Assembly (NCBI GenBank): GCA_022497155.1
Contig: MU385751.1
Span: forward strand, 310,001 to 374,000
Origin: Whalleya microplaca
Taxonomy: Eukaryota; Ascomycota; Sordariomycetes; Xylariales; Xylariaceae
Length of the DNA: 64,000 nt
Direction: 5' to 3'
Under the pieces are notes generated by a model that saw only the letters and a program-made list of their open reading frames with translations, searched no databases and had not been told where the DNA came from. Position numbers and translations under genes: made by a program. Of this stretch, positions 46,757 through 58,480 are shown in pieces (positions within the stretch are counted from its first letter, which is position 1; every line of letters starts with the position of its first letter).

Positions 46757-48506
46757 TTAAAGTACGTACCTGAAGTTAGGGCCGTAGTTTTCTAGCGCAA
46801 CCTCTTTTGACTCTGCACCAATTCTGTCCTTCGTAACAGCACCATACTTCCGGTCGAGCTTTGAGTTTTCCCATGATAAGAGCAGACGTTGCGCGAGCGC
46901 AAGGAGGGCCGAGAAAAACATGAAGGCGGCGCAGATGCTCATACCCTCGACATATCGAGGCCCCTGCTTCGCGGGGAAGACATTGGTACCCAGAAAGGGT
47001 CCACACTGGCCGATTAGATTGATGAGAACAATGGACATCCCACGTCGCGTATCGCTGCCTTGATTGTCTAGAGAGGTTGTTAATATTAGATGGTCTCTTC
47101 TAAAGATGCGATGATTAAAGCGGGGAGCACTCACTCAGGGTTAACCCAAGGATGTTAGGAATGGTAGAGAAGACACCAGCGGACGCTAGGAAGGTAGCAA
47201 AGTAGCGAACCCCAACAGTCTCAACAGTGGCCAGAATTATATAACCGGCTCCTCCCACAGCTGAAGTGGCGAAAAGGACAAGGCATCGTTGCTGAGTCTT
47301 ATCTGCAATCCAGGTCGTGATTAAGGCGAACAAGAAAGCGGCGAAAGACGGCGGGGCGGATAAGCCTTGAGCGTTGATGGCAGTGTAGCCCATATCCTCG
47401 AGAATGGTCGGGAGGAAAACAGGCAAGCTGGAATAGGTGACGTTGCCACAGAAGTACATCAATCCACACATCCACGCCTTTAAATCGATAAGAACAAGGC
47501 CAATATCCTTGATCTTAAACCCTCCGATCCTAGCATTCCCATCAGTGCCGACTTGGCGCATGGCCCTGGATCTGACTATGTCCTTCTCCTCCGCCGTCAG
47601 GAACCTGGCCTTCTCCGCAGAGTCTGGTATGAAGTAGAAGGCAATGATTGTCATGAGCACGGTTGGCAGTCCTTCGACTAGGAATAGCAGGCGCCAGTTG
47701 GTGAGATGCGAGTGTCCGCTAGTGATGCCATAGGCTAGAGCACCCGCGAATGTCGAGGCTAGTGGCGCTGCAGATGCAAAAATGCCGCATCGGAAGCCGA
47801 TCTCGTGTCGAAGGTAGAAGAACGACAGCAGATAGATGATACCTGGTCTGAATCGGGCCAATATCAGCAGCAACATACGATTGCGAGTGTAATCTATGAC
47901 CTACCCATAGCAGGCTTCAAATGCACCGAGTAGGAACCTCAGAGCCATCATGCCGCCCCAGCTGTGGGTGCCGGCTTGCACTGTGGCGATCAAGCCCCTT
48001 TACATGGCTAGTCAGATGGGAAGCTAAAAGGCAACGACGAGGACAATCTACCTACCAGCCAAACACGACAACCGCGCCAACAATGTGGGGAGGGAAGATC
48101 TTCCATAGCAGCACTCCGAATTCGAAAACAACATAAGTGATATAGAATATATTGAGCAGCCACTGATATCGATTGCCAGTGAGCTGAAGCTCCTTGTCCA
48201 TGCCTGCAATCTTGGCATTTCCTATATTACCACGGTCGAGAAAGGCCAGCATATCTTGGCGACGCAAGGGTGTTGTCAGTGCCTTGCTCGAAGGTATATT
48301 CCAAAACAGGCCGCCAGGAACAACATTAGACTCAGTTACTCACAAAGCACAAAGAAGAGCGTCATTAAATTCCAGTCCAGCTTTCGCACAACACGAGCCT
48401 CTTGGCTGCGGCTGTAATTTGTAAGGCTGCCATCTTGAGAGCCGCCGGGTCGCGAGACTGCAGTCTCGTCTGCCTCCATAACGGAGAGGGTTTTCCCGTT
48501 GGACAT
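46757..48506 (-). CDS. MFS transporter, allantoate permease (DAL5/anion:cation symporter) type
   Basis: Five exons, 48506-48344, 48254-48056, 47997-47905, 47847-47135 and 47067-46757, give 492 residues with all phases matching. Landmarks: RKLDWNLMTLFFVLYMLAFL and DRGNIGNAKIAGM at helix 1, the usual start of the Dal5/Tna1/Vht1-type family; GGMMALRFLLGAFEACYGPG, then IYLLSFFYLRHEIG; NWRLLFLVEGLPTVL; RRGMSIVLINLIGQCGPFLG; and the end GPNFRYVL. About twelve helices and a cytosolic N-tail. It probably imports an organic anion or vitamin-like nutrient at the plasma membrane. Unlike the MFS pseudogene at 12.8 kb, it has no lesion. Confidence 0.92.
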
Positions 48507-50403
48507 GGCCCCTCGAGTGTAGGAGGGGCTTGGCGCAGTATACAGACTGCTGAGATGGGCGGCAATACGGGGAGAGCTGAGGGTATGTGAAAAGGGTGGG
48601 AAGCGAAAACGAAAATCGAATGGAAAAAGATGGTAGGATTCCCGCACCCACGTCGCTAAAAAAGAGTTTCGAACGTCGGACAAAAGACTATTATAAAGAG
48701 CGAGAATGGCGGCGATAACGGCGCATTCTTTTTTTCGGTGTTGGTTGTCTAACTTGGTACGAATACTTCCCTGCCGATCTTTTTGTAAGATTTGCCTATG
48801 CACTGCCTGAGTACATTTACCTAAGCAGGTATAACTTATGCGTATAAGTATTGTCACTATGTGTAGAATACCACTGCAGGCTGTCAGGGCGGCCAGGGGA
48901 GGTACGTAAAGAGTTTGGATTGTGACAAGTCAACAAAACCATTGAGGGGCTAAATAGGTTAGTCCCTTCTGGTAAGGCGCCAACATAGGTGCACACATGC
49001 ATCCAGTCAATTGGACCTGAGTACCAAAGACAGGCTGCCAGGTTACCTTTGGTATGTAAGTACGCAGGGTAGTACGGTATCTATATACTTCAATTGCCTA
49101 CCTGTACTTTGTAAGCTTCGGTAAAGGGACGCTGGAGTTTTGATTGTCCTGGCCTGATTTATAGGTTGCCCAGGTGTCAGAATGCACATTGCATGAATGT
49201 GTAAGCACATCCAATGATACCCAGTCATGTCTCCCTCGCTTGATTCCCGAACGTGCCGCCTACCAATAAATCGATGCAAGCCACTTTTGTTTGTCTCGGC
49301 TGAAAAGCTTAACAAACTTTCTTTCCACATCAGTCTGATCGGTAGAGAACAAGTAATGAGGTATTGAGCTTCTCATTAGGTAGCTCATATGGTCGAAGCA
49401 AGCATCTCTTCGGTCCACGTATTGTATTGGTTTCACAACATAGGCGCAGCTATGGAGAGCTGAGTTGGGTTATGTCTTACTTTCAAAGGCCATCACTTAC
49501 ACCAACATTTTAGCAAAGACATAAGTTGACTTACCGTGGCTGCTGTGGAATCTTCCATTACCATGTTAGCAGTGCCTAGCTAAAAGCGGCAACTGTTTAA
49601 TGTTCTGACCCGTTGGTCAATGGGTGTACGCTCCTTTCTCGCTACCATCGGAGCTTGATTGCTTTATATACACCTGCCTACCTACTATATACATAGTACC
49701 TAGGCACTTCAGACGCACATCAGATCTCACCGCTTGCCACTATCTGCATAGTATTCTCGTAGGCTGTGGCCTTGTTTTTCATTATTTTTAGTACAGCTGT
49801 CATCATCAGGCCAACGGGTAAGCTCTCTAACCATACATAACATACATGTTGCGAGCCTCACACGAACCAAGTGCCTCGGGTTACAGCGCAGGTGTTTCTA
49901 CACATACGTCCGAACAATTCCAGCATCCCATCTATATACCGACCTATCTGCAGGTTGTTCTTCCGTCCCTTCAAGCTGCTTAGTCGTTATCTAGTGCGCA
50001 CGTGGCGGACCTATAACACCGAATCGATGACGAGGATTGCTTACTGCATACATCAGGAACCAATGATCATTCCACCATCAACAATACCCTGTCACCAGAT
50101 GGTTACCACCACCCTCCATCACTCCATCAGCTTTCATCCTACTCGTAGCAGCTACTCCAATCAAAACGCAGTGAACCACATAACACAGGCTGGTTACTGA
50201 AAACTAAATGTTCTAAAATGCCGCCGATATCTGGTCTCGAGTCTTTTAGGGGCTACAAATCCCCTTTGATAGTCAACCGGGGATGTCGGAAACGATTCTA
50301 ACTAGTATCTAGTCTCCGCTTCCCCAGAAACACATTCCGCGCTCTACTATGTTCAGCGAAAAAAAAGAGCATCAGGAGTCCAACAAGACCCGCTTGGTGA
50401 ATA
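48507..50403. other. Divergent intergenic region, no gene seen
   Basis: 1.9 kb between the divergent MFS transporter and receptor-like genes. Short open frames lack motifs. TACCTAGG-like words occur near 49680. Both promoters must lie here. Confidence 0.5.
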
Positions 50404-51939
50404 ATGGCTCTACCACCGCGCGAGCCAGAGCAAGAGGCGTATCTCAACGAAACTAGACAGCCGGCGCTTTGGGGCTGTCTGATCGCTTTCCTCATTATCA
50501 ACGACATAGCGATCGCTGGCAGAATATGGGGAACATGGAGGTCTGTGGCGAGCCGTTCGCGGGTCATAGCCGAGGATGTCTTGATCATATTGAGCGGAGT
50601 TAGTTATGATCCCCCCTGAAATATCCCACTTGTAGAGGTCACCCATGTCTAATACTGATAATCAGATATTTGTGAATGTCATCATAGCAAACCTGATGGT
50701 AGCAATCCACTACGGGCTTGGCCTTCATATAGACACCGTCAATGAACGAGACCCAAACTATCCAACGAATCTGTCCAATACTTTCAGGGTATGTTGAGTG
50801 AAGCTGCGGTTATGCTTGATTCTCAGTGCAGTCGGCTGACCATATCACATGAAAAAAGCATATCTGGATCACTATGGTCCTAATGAGCAGCTTCTTTGCT
50901 TGCATCAAGATGACGCTGCTCTTCTTCTACAAACGGCTATTCCTGGTAGGCAACTCGAGACTACGCATCTTTTGGTGGGCCAACTTCGTCTACATCGTCC
51001 TCTGGTTCTTCGGCGCCACAAGCTTCTATCTATTCCAGTGTAAGCCCGTGCAGTGGTACTTCCTCCAATACTTCCAACGATTCCATGAACCTGTTCCGGG
51101 AGGCATGACGGGCCAATGCGACGCCACGAGCGTGCTCCATGTTGCGCTGCCGTTAATATTCAGCCTTATCTCGGATGTCAGCCTCTTGATACTACCTATC
51201 TGGGCTATATCCAAGTTGAGACTCGATAAAAGTAAGAAGCGTGGTTTAATGGCCGTCTTCGGAATCGGTCTGGTTGCTTGTCTGCTTGAATTGGCTCGCA
51301 TTCTGGCGCTTCTTATCGATACAGATGACAAGCTGGACCCAAGCTGTAAGTAATGTTAAGTTGCTTCCCTCCCTGTCTAACCCTTACACGGGATTCTACT
51401 TACTCGTATTGATAGATGGCGTCGCCGTATTCTTGATCCTCACTGCTGCCGAGGAAACAACGGCCGTGGTATGTGCGTGCCTGCCCGTAATTGCGCCCCA
51501 GCTGGCCAGGAAGTTCAAGCGCAAAGCAAAAAACCACAGCTACATCTACGACAAGGACGGGAGGCAGGTCTCCTCTGATAGACGGAGCGCCCGTGGTTTC
51601 AAGCGTGTTGCCAGCTTAAATCACATGTGGACGATACCGACGACCATCAACGCCTCCAAGGTGGATGGTCCCCATGACGACGACATCCCCTTGACCAGCG
51701 TTGAAATCACGGGTAACTCGACTCCAAAAAACCACGATCGAGATGGCGTCTCCGAACACATACGACGCCTACGTCGCGACCAAGCAGGAGATGCCGAGAA
51801 CCAGCCCGCACACTCATATATACCACCATACCCGCACGACGCCAATCATAGTGGCCAAGTATCAAGTGCCAACTCGCCAGCGCTAGGTGATATACATGTG
51901 CGCACTGATATTCAAGTCCAGGTAGGTAATGCGGTCTAG
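50404..51939 (+). CDS. Fungal rhodopsin-domain / Pth11-like membrane protein
   Basis: Four exons, 50404-50598, 50666-50788, 50859-51345 and 51416-51939, in phase, 442 residues. Introns are 67-70 bp with GTTAGT, GTATGT and GTAAGT donors. Seven hydrophobic helices are visible, with IIANLMVAIHYGLGLHIDTV, FFACIKMTLLFFYKRLFLV, FQCKPVQWYF and DVSLLILPIWAISKLRL, the standard pattern of the fungal rhodopsin-like domain, followed by TAAEETTAVVCACLPVIAPQ at helix 7. The cytosolic tail of about 150 residues is polar and low in complexity. Related Pth11-type proteins are surface sensors, some linked to host recognition; no CFEM domain is present here. The ligand is unknown. Confidence 0.9.
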
Positions 51940-53687
51940 GTGAGAGGGGTCACGCAAGCCAGTAATGTCACACAGCTGGAGGATCAAAGGCTTACTATTT
52001 GATTTATTTCCTTTTCACAGACAGGCCCTGCCCTACTCCTAGTTCCGCGCCGTCCCTCTAGTTAAGTTCGGGTTTCTGCCGTCGGGGCAAGCGGATATTA
52101 AAAAGGGGAAGCACCATCGTGTTTTCGGAATAGATCTAGGATACCCCTGTATATAAAAGTGCGCACAAGGGAAGGGCTGTGCATGAATTTATCTTTCGCC
52201 TATATTACACGTCGTGCTTTCATATTGGTAGTGTGGTGGCTGACTTATTGATGATCGTGACGCCAATCCACGCCCAAGCTAAGCATACATAGCTTGATCC
52301 TCGCACTACTTTCCGAAGCTTTTTGGACGAAACCGGCACACCAATACTGTCCAGACTTCACTCATGTATCCTCTCATTAGAGATCTACGATGAATATGTC
52401 GCAAGGTAAGTAATGTAGCGATATTAGTAGGCACAATCTATAAGCAGCTTGTTGTACAGTCCGTAACCGACCGTCCACTCCCACTTTTCTTCCTCTTCAG
52501 TTCTGCTAAAAGGGTATTCAAAGCGCCCAAAGACAATGAAATCCACACCCCTTCATGTGACGATATTTCATCTCAATCGACCTCCTATGCCTTGACCATC
52601 GCTTCAATAACTATAATATTTTGTATATCCAACATAACGTATGCCGTTACCAATTGTATGAGACGCCAATTGTCACACATTGCTACATAATGATTAGGAC
52701 TCGGTATTCTGAGGTCATACCACCTTCGACTCTCTTCTTGAGGATAACGATATATCTATGTTTGAACTTGCTAAGAACATTAGTGCCGAGTTCAACATAT
52801 GAGCACGCTGCTCGATTTTCCTGATTATTTTATCCACAACCCCAATATGTCGCCTATCCGGGGCTCCCAAAAGTCTTGCGATATAAGAGGTCGAAAGTAA
52901 GTTTTTGGTGTAGGTTTGACTCCTTTCTAGTGTTATCAGTGTAGTAATCAGAATACTTCAGTGTTCACAATCTTGCTGCACCTTGAATCTTAAAAGCCAC
53001 CAGTCAAGCGGCTCACAGGCTAAGTACGGTACTTGACGGGAAAACCCACAGATCATTAGTTTGCAGCTTGCGGGAAGCAGGGATGTCCATGTTATCAAGA
53101 GGTAAATCTGCAGGGGTTTGGTCTATAGATAGGACTGTTGGCATACCAGCAGCTGCATGTTGCAACTTCATACAAAGTAACCAATGAACTGTCAAGGTTC
53201 CAGAGTTGTTGGTTGAGCTTGATAGTTATGTAGATATTTTCTCAAATATCAACAGGCCGGGTTTACTGCAAGTACTCGCCGTCAGGGATGAGCTGTGGCT
53301 GGGTATATAGAGCGAGGTAGGTTCGATTCCTAACAGCGTTATTGGTTTTCACTCTATTAGCTTACTTGGGATGAACAAGTCGTGGGGGGAACACGCTGCC
53401 AGTGATTTTTTCTGTTGCTCTCCCTTGCCTAACCCAGCCCATTGCACCGCGGAGTCCAACAACACGCCTGCAGCCAGATGGCAAGTCCTAAAAGCAATGA
53501 TTCTAGGTAATAGGTGCCCCTGGGGGCCTGGTATCACATTTATGTTGTCTGCTATATTTCGTCTGCCACAGCGCTTCAGTTTTGGCACAGTACCTGTCTC
53601 GTACTCATACGAGATTTTGGCGATTAACTTATCGCTACATCTTATTATTAGTGTTCGCGAGCTTGCTAATGACATTCATGCTCCAAT

Positions 53688-53846
53688 TGACGAATTACAG
53701 GGATATGTGGCTGTGATAATCCAGGTGGCTAGGACGCCCCACAAGCTGTGGCTGTATATAGTAAGAGCTCTCCCCGAAAGACTCTAGTGATGATACTTCC
53801 CTAGTAATAACTACTATGATACACATAACCTGCGTCTATTTCATCA
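53688..53846 (+). mobile_element. Solo-LTR-like element, family A, copy 4
   Basis: It starts TGACGAATTACAGGG and ends CTATTTCATCA. The flanks (CCAAT and TAAGG) do not match, so the original duplication has been lost or the element arose by recombination between two insertions. The internal GCTGTATATAG is a diverged TATA-like box. Confidence 0.75.
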
Positions 53847-54185
53847 TAAGGTATCACTCCAGTGCTTCGTTATTTCTATCAGATCACACCAACATGTTAG
53901 GCTTATCATCTACTATAACAAGTACATACGCAGTACTAATATGATATTTCTATGATAGTTTAAATTCTAATTGTGCTTTATGTTTTCTAAGTACTTTCTA
54001 CTCCTCAAAGCTCGTCTCCTCGTTTATACAATATAGATAATTCAAGGAAGCGTTGGCGTTGATAAATCTTTTGAAACCGTTAAGTACGCAGAATAGCCTT
54101 CTTTTCTTATAGGTTATATATGGCATAAGGGCGTTACATTCAGATCTTAAAACTTATAGTTACACAGACTTCTACGCTGTGTAAG

Positions 54186-54299
54186 TGTCACGAGATGAAC
54201 GTCTGAGGTGGCATACCAACACAGTTGTTGCACGAAGATCTAACGAAATGGTTCTTCGAACAACGTCTATATACATGAACCTAACAAAGAAACCTGACA
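54186..54299 (-). mobile_element. Solo-LTR-like element, family C, copy 2
   Basis: The minus strand starts TGTCAGGTTTC and ends CATCTCGTGACA. The flanks are GTAAG and GCAGG, which differ by two transitions, so a mutated 5-bp duplication is possible. It is about 170 bp upstream of the P450 proximal promoter. Confidence 0.72.
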
Positions 54300-54473
54300 G
54301 CAGGCATTATTTATGACCAAAGATGCATCCAAATATGCGGGGGTTACATCTTATTCCAGTGGCTGAGGGTTATCAGGTTAGATAGCGAATAAGCTGACCA
54401 CTCGATATATACGATTGGACGGTGGCATTTCATACCATATCATGGCCAGATACCGGAAGAAAAGCAATTTGAG

Positions 54474-56469
54474 ATGGCCGTTCCTCAAACCCCGCACATT
54501 ATCTTCATATGTATGACCGTCCCTTTCAAATGTGAAGAAAAGATACCCAAAGTCATAATGATTCTCTCCTCAATCTCGGCAGTGACAGCCACCGCGGTTG
54601 CTATTACCTTCGTTGTGATAGCCACGTCTTTAATTATCACGAGAGTAGTATACAACTACTACTTTCATCCTCTGGCAGGGTTTCCTGGGCCATGGTATGC
54701 CGCTGTGACATCTTTGATCCTGGCCATCATATCCGTCCGCAGGGCCGAACCAGATTGGCTTATTGGGTTGACAAAGAAATACGGGAGTATGTAACCATCT
54801 TGTGATCTGTAGCTCTTCTAAGCGCCACATGTCTGATAACTTGCGTTGCAGATGACAAACCAATACGTATTGCGCCGGGACTTCTACTCTTTCCGAAGGC
54901 AAATGCCCTTAAAGACATATACTGGGATCCAGAATGTAACCTAAAGGCCGAACTTTACGGAACAGGGGCACTTGGCCCTCCGAGCATGTTCACTACATTG
55001 GAGGGAGATCACCATAGGAGGATGCGTAAAGCTCTCGGCGGTTCTCAGGTATACTCTATTGATACGCTCTAGTACGCGGAGACTCTGACCTACGACAGTG
55101 GACCATCGGGTCACTTAAAAACACTTGGGAGCCTCGACTTGACGAGCTCATCACTCTATTTATAGAGAAATTATCAGGATTCGCGGAAGCCCGCCAGGAC
55201 ATCGTACTCGGCGACAAGCTCCCGTAAGTAGCTGATCGATACAGACGAAGTGCATACACTAACTCCAACTAGACAGTTCGCTGCTGATGTACTCACTATG
55301 CTAGCTTTCACAGAGCCTTGGGGATTTATTCGAAATAGTCGTGATGAACGAAATTTCCTCAAGTCATGGCGGGAAGGGCTTGGGTATTTAGCATTTGCTG
55401 GCAGATGGAAAGCGTATCGCGATTATGTCCTGAAGAACCCCATGGTGGCTCCGTACTTCTTGCCACGCCCGAGCGATACGTTCGGGATGGGTTATTTGGC
55501 TTCCTTCGCCGATGAGCAGGTTACCAAGCGCGAGAAGGACATGAAGGAATCGAAAGGGAGTTGGCATATGGACAATCCAGATCTCCTTCAATAGTAAGTC
55601 CTATACATTTACTACCCTTTTTCCCAAGCTCCTACCAGCTCACTATCTATATGACATAGCTGTCTCGATGCGCGATACTCCGATGGTATTTCTCTCAGTG
55701 ATGCGGAGAAAAGAGCCCGTAAGTTACCCACCAAGAAGCATCTTATAGCTTTGATATCTAGTTGACTAAGAACGCACTGATTTTCAAAATTCCAGACATC
55801 ACCCTTCTTATCCAAGCAGGGGCTGACACTACTGGAACGGCCCTAGGATGTACCCTCAGGTTTTTTCTCATGCATCATGCAGTGCTGCAGCGAGCTCGAG
55901 CTGAGATCAAGGCCGCGGACCAGGCGGGTAAGCTCTCTCGCCCCATCGCCTACGAAGAATCCCGCAAGCAGCTCCCATATTTCAGCGCTTGCATCAAGGA
56001 ATCGCTGAGGCTCAATCCGCCCGCGGCGAACCTTTTTGCCCGGGTCATCCCCGCAGCCGGGAAGCGCATAGCGGGCGTGTTTGTCCCCGGCGCCGCCGAA
56101 GTCACCACCAACGCGTATGTGGTCCAGCGGGATCCCGAATTGTCTGGGCCGGACCCGGAGGCGTTCCGGCCGGAACGATGGCTCGAGGCCGGGCGTGGAT
56201 CTCTTATGGATGCCGCGATCTTCACGTTTGGCATGGGTCCTCGTGTTTGTATCGGGAAGGATGTAGCGTACATGGAGCTCTGGAAGTTGCTTCCTGAGGT
56301 AAGTTGATCAATCGTCTTCGTAGCTTAGGTTTGACTGAAACTGACAATATCGATGAAGATTATCCGCAACTTTGATATAGAGCTTCTGGATCCTGGCAGG
56401 TTTGTGGTCGTGGGCGGGGTGGCATTCAATGAAGGCTTGCATGTCTTGCTCACATCTAAAAGCCTGTGA
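54474..56469 (+). CDS. Cytochrome P450 monooxygenase
   Basis: Seven exons, 54474-54786, 54852-55048, 55099-55223, 55273-55593, 55660-55718, 55796-56298 and 56359-56469, all in phase, 542 residues. An N-terminal membrane helix (VAITFVVIATSLIITRVV) is followed by the proline hinge region HPLAGFPGPWY. I-helix oxygen-binding AGADTTGT starts at 346; ExxR (KESLR) has Glu407 and Arg410; FRPERW is at 462-467; heme-binding FGMGPRVCIG has Cys490. It resembles pisatin-demethylase/CYP-type fungal P450s with seven short introns. It sits in the ER membrane and needs a reductase partner. The substrate is unknown; it may tailor a metabolite, but it lies 24 kb from the PKS. Met positions 14 and 29 are alternative starts; the first leaves an unusually long pre-helix tail. 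Confidence 0.93.
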
Positions 56470-57827
56470 CGCCCGCAAAAGCAATAGTATGATATCGCTA
56501 GTGACCTCCAGGTATGTCCCTCCTCTCACACCTCACCGCCCCACCTTATAGAAAACCATGTCCCAATTAACACTTAACAAATAGGCCAACTGTATGAGGG
56601 CTCAGAGCTCGACTCGGTCCAGGGACGTATTTAATTAAGGGTATCTATTCTAATCAGACTTCTACCTAAAGGACATCTATCGTTATAACCCTACTTCACA
56701 GCCACTAAGGTTCTAATTCTTTCTAAATTCTCTGCTGCCTTGTTTCTTTTGGACTTCTACGATCTATGGGCACTTTTAAATTCATACTGATATAGGGGTA
56801 TCATAATGTGGATATTGACCCGAGTTCATCAATTTAGAATATTTACTAGTTCTCACTAATTAGGTAACATCGGATTTTGTTAATCTAGGTATTGAATAGG
56901 TACTGATAAGAGGTGTACCCCTATCACATGATCATGCACCCAACGTCTCAAATAGCAACAGCAACGAGTATTAATGACCTAGGGTATTGCCGTATCCCAG
57001 TGCCACCACAGTTCAATTCTATCATCTGTACGAATGCCATAGGGCTTGTATACCGTACCTGGTAGTCAGTGGCATATAAGATGCCTGGATCTCTTTTCTT
57101 CTAGTTAGACAGCTTTAGCCAGTCAGTTACTACTCAATCGAAGTCTCTCCCCTTTGATCAAGAGGTATTATATATGCTTTCAAGGTTATCTTTTCTCTAT
57201 TAATACGTATTGGTTCGCTCTATATCTTATACACTAGTACCCTACCCCACGATACCAACTGGGTGGGAACCACAGTGATAGATACAATGTATTAGCATGA
57301 AAATCGTGTGACTAGACTGTCCGTTAAGGCACCCTCATACTCTAATTGTAGTATATATAAAGGGAGAATGCCAAAGGCTTGCGAGGCTGTAGAGTAACAT
57401 GAGGTGACAAATTCCCGAATTATATAATCCATATCATCTATAAATAGCACTGCAAACCTCTTAGTACTCAACCTTTTTAAATATAACCTACTTCACTCTG
57501 TTGGGGCTGATCGATACGGTAGCTTACTCACTGAAATCATCGTCTAGATAAGGCTTTAGGGCTCTAGATGTTAGACAGGTCCACTACTCTAGATTAGTAA
57601 GCCATCAGTATTCGCGAACTATTGCTCTCTGTGGAGCTATATTAGGTCCACGCACACAAGTAATGGGTGCTTCTTTTTTCCTTCTCGGTGACCTCGAGAA
57701 CAGCTTAGTCAGTAGACCTACCTGAGCAGCATATAGAACCCCAGTAAGTGGTACGTTGTCACCATGGTAGTATGCCATAACATGAGCGGGTCGTCCCCTT
57801 GAATATCAAGTTTGACGATCAGACATC

Positions 57828-57945
57828 TGTTCAGATTCAATGTTAGGTCTTGTGTATATAGATGTTGGTTTTCAAACAACCTTTTCGTTAGTTCTTTGTG
57901 CAAAACATGTGTTATTTTGATACCTCGTACGCTTACCTCGCGACA
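57828..57945 (+). mobile_element. Solo-LTR-like element, family C, diverged copy 3
   Basis: It starts TGTTCAGATTCAATGTTAGG and ends TACCTCGCGACA, aligned along its length with the copies at 42827 and 54186 (shared GTGTATATAGA and CTTTGTGCAA blocks). No target duplication is visible. An older insertion. Confidence 0.65.
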
Positions 57946-58020
57946 ACTTTGACTTCTTCTAAGCCATGTCTTGGTATCTTGATAGCCGCTACCGATCAAG
58001 CCGACTGGCAAAGGAGATAC

Positions 58021-58088
58021 TTCTGCTTGGTTAATACTTCTGCTTGGTTAATACTTCTGCTTGGTTAATACTTCTGCTTGGTTAATAC
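58021..58088. repeat. 17-bp minisatellite, four copies
   Basis: Four identical units of TTCTGCTTGGTTAATAC in tandem. Non-coding. Perfect identity suggests recent expansion. Confidence 0.9.
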
Positions 58089-58265
58089 TGAACACCGATG
58101 TGAAAGAAATACAAATGCTACAAGAATCTCTCAAGACCAATACACCAGCCATGATCACACTTCCGAACACCAGTACATGATATAACGCAACGCAATTATT
58201 TGTGTAACAAAGGGAAAATGAACTCTACATCTAAGGGAGAAAAAACAACGCAAATGTGCCTGTAA

Positions 58266-58337
58266 CTCTGGGGGAAACGCCACCTCTGGGGAGAACACCA
58301 CCTCTGGGGAAAAACCCACCTCTGGGGAAAAAGGCTA
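58266..58337. repeat. 18-bp minisatellite, four imperfect copies
   Basis: Four units based on CTCTGGGGAAAAACCCAC. It lies 145-215 bp beyond the stop codon of the kinase gene, so it may be in its 3' UTR. Confidence 0.85.
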
Positions 58338-58480
58338 TGCAGTTCAGGAGTAAAATGCATAACTCCAGGGAGTCCCAGGACCTCTAATCGAGCGTGCGTA
58401 TCCCAATGTTTTTCGGTACCCGAAGGGGGTGTCGGGTCTCCTCTTCACAGGACGAAAAAGAACACGTGGTGAAGGCCTGT

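Larger units (their letters stand above)
51940..54473. other. Intergenic with two solo-LTR-like elements
   Basis: 2.5 kb without a credible gene. It holds a family A element (53688-53846) and an inverted family C element (54186-54299). Confidence 0.55.
56470..58480. other. Intergenic with an LTR-like element and minisatellites
   Basis: 2 kb of AT-rich sequence downstream of the P450. It holds a family C element and two small tandem arrays. No gene seen. Confidence 0.55.

Noticed and set aside
47848..47904. Apparent phase error in the MFS transporter at exon 3/4
   Set aside because: Using the acceptor six bases upstream (TTCAG before ACCAGG) gives the expected family text and correct phase.
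53285..53340. GGTTCGATTCC, a tRNA B-box-like sequence
   Set aside because: No acceptor stem or anticodon arm can be folded around it.
21927..56469. One large biosynthetic gene cluster from PKS to P450
   Set aside because: The P450 lies about 24 kb from the PKS with unrelated secreted enzymes, a receptor and a dead gene between; only the PKS-SDR pair is close enough to argue linkage.
57718..58011. 97-codon open frame on the minus strand
   Set aside because: It overlaps the family C LTR-like element and shows no protein family features.
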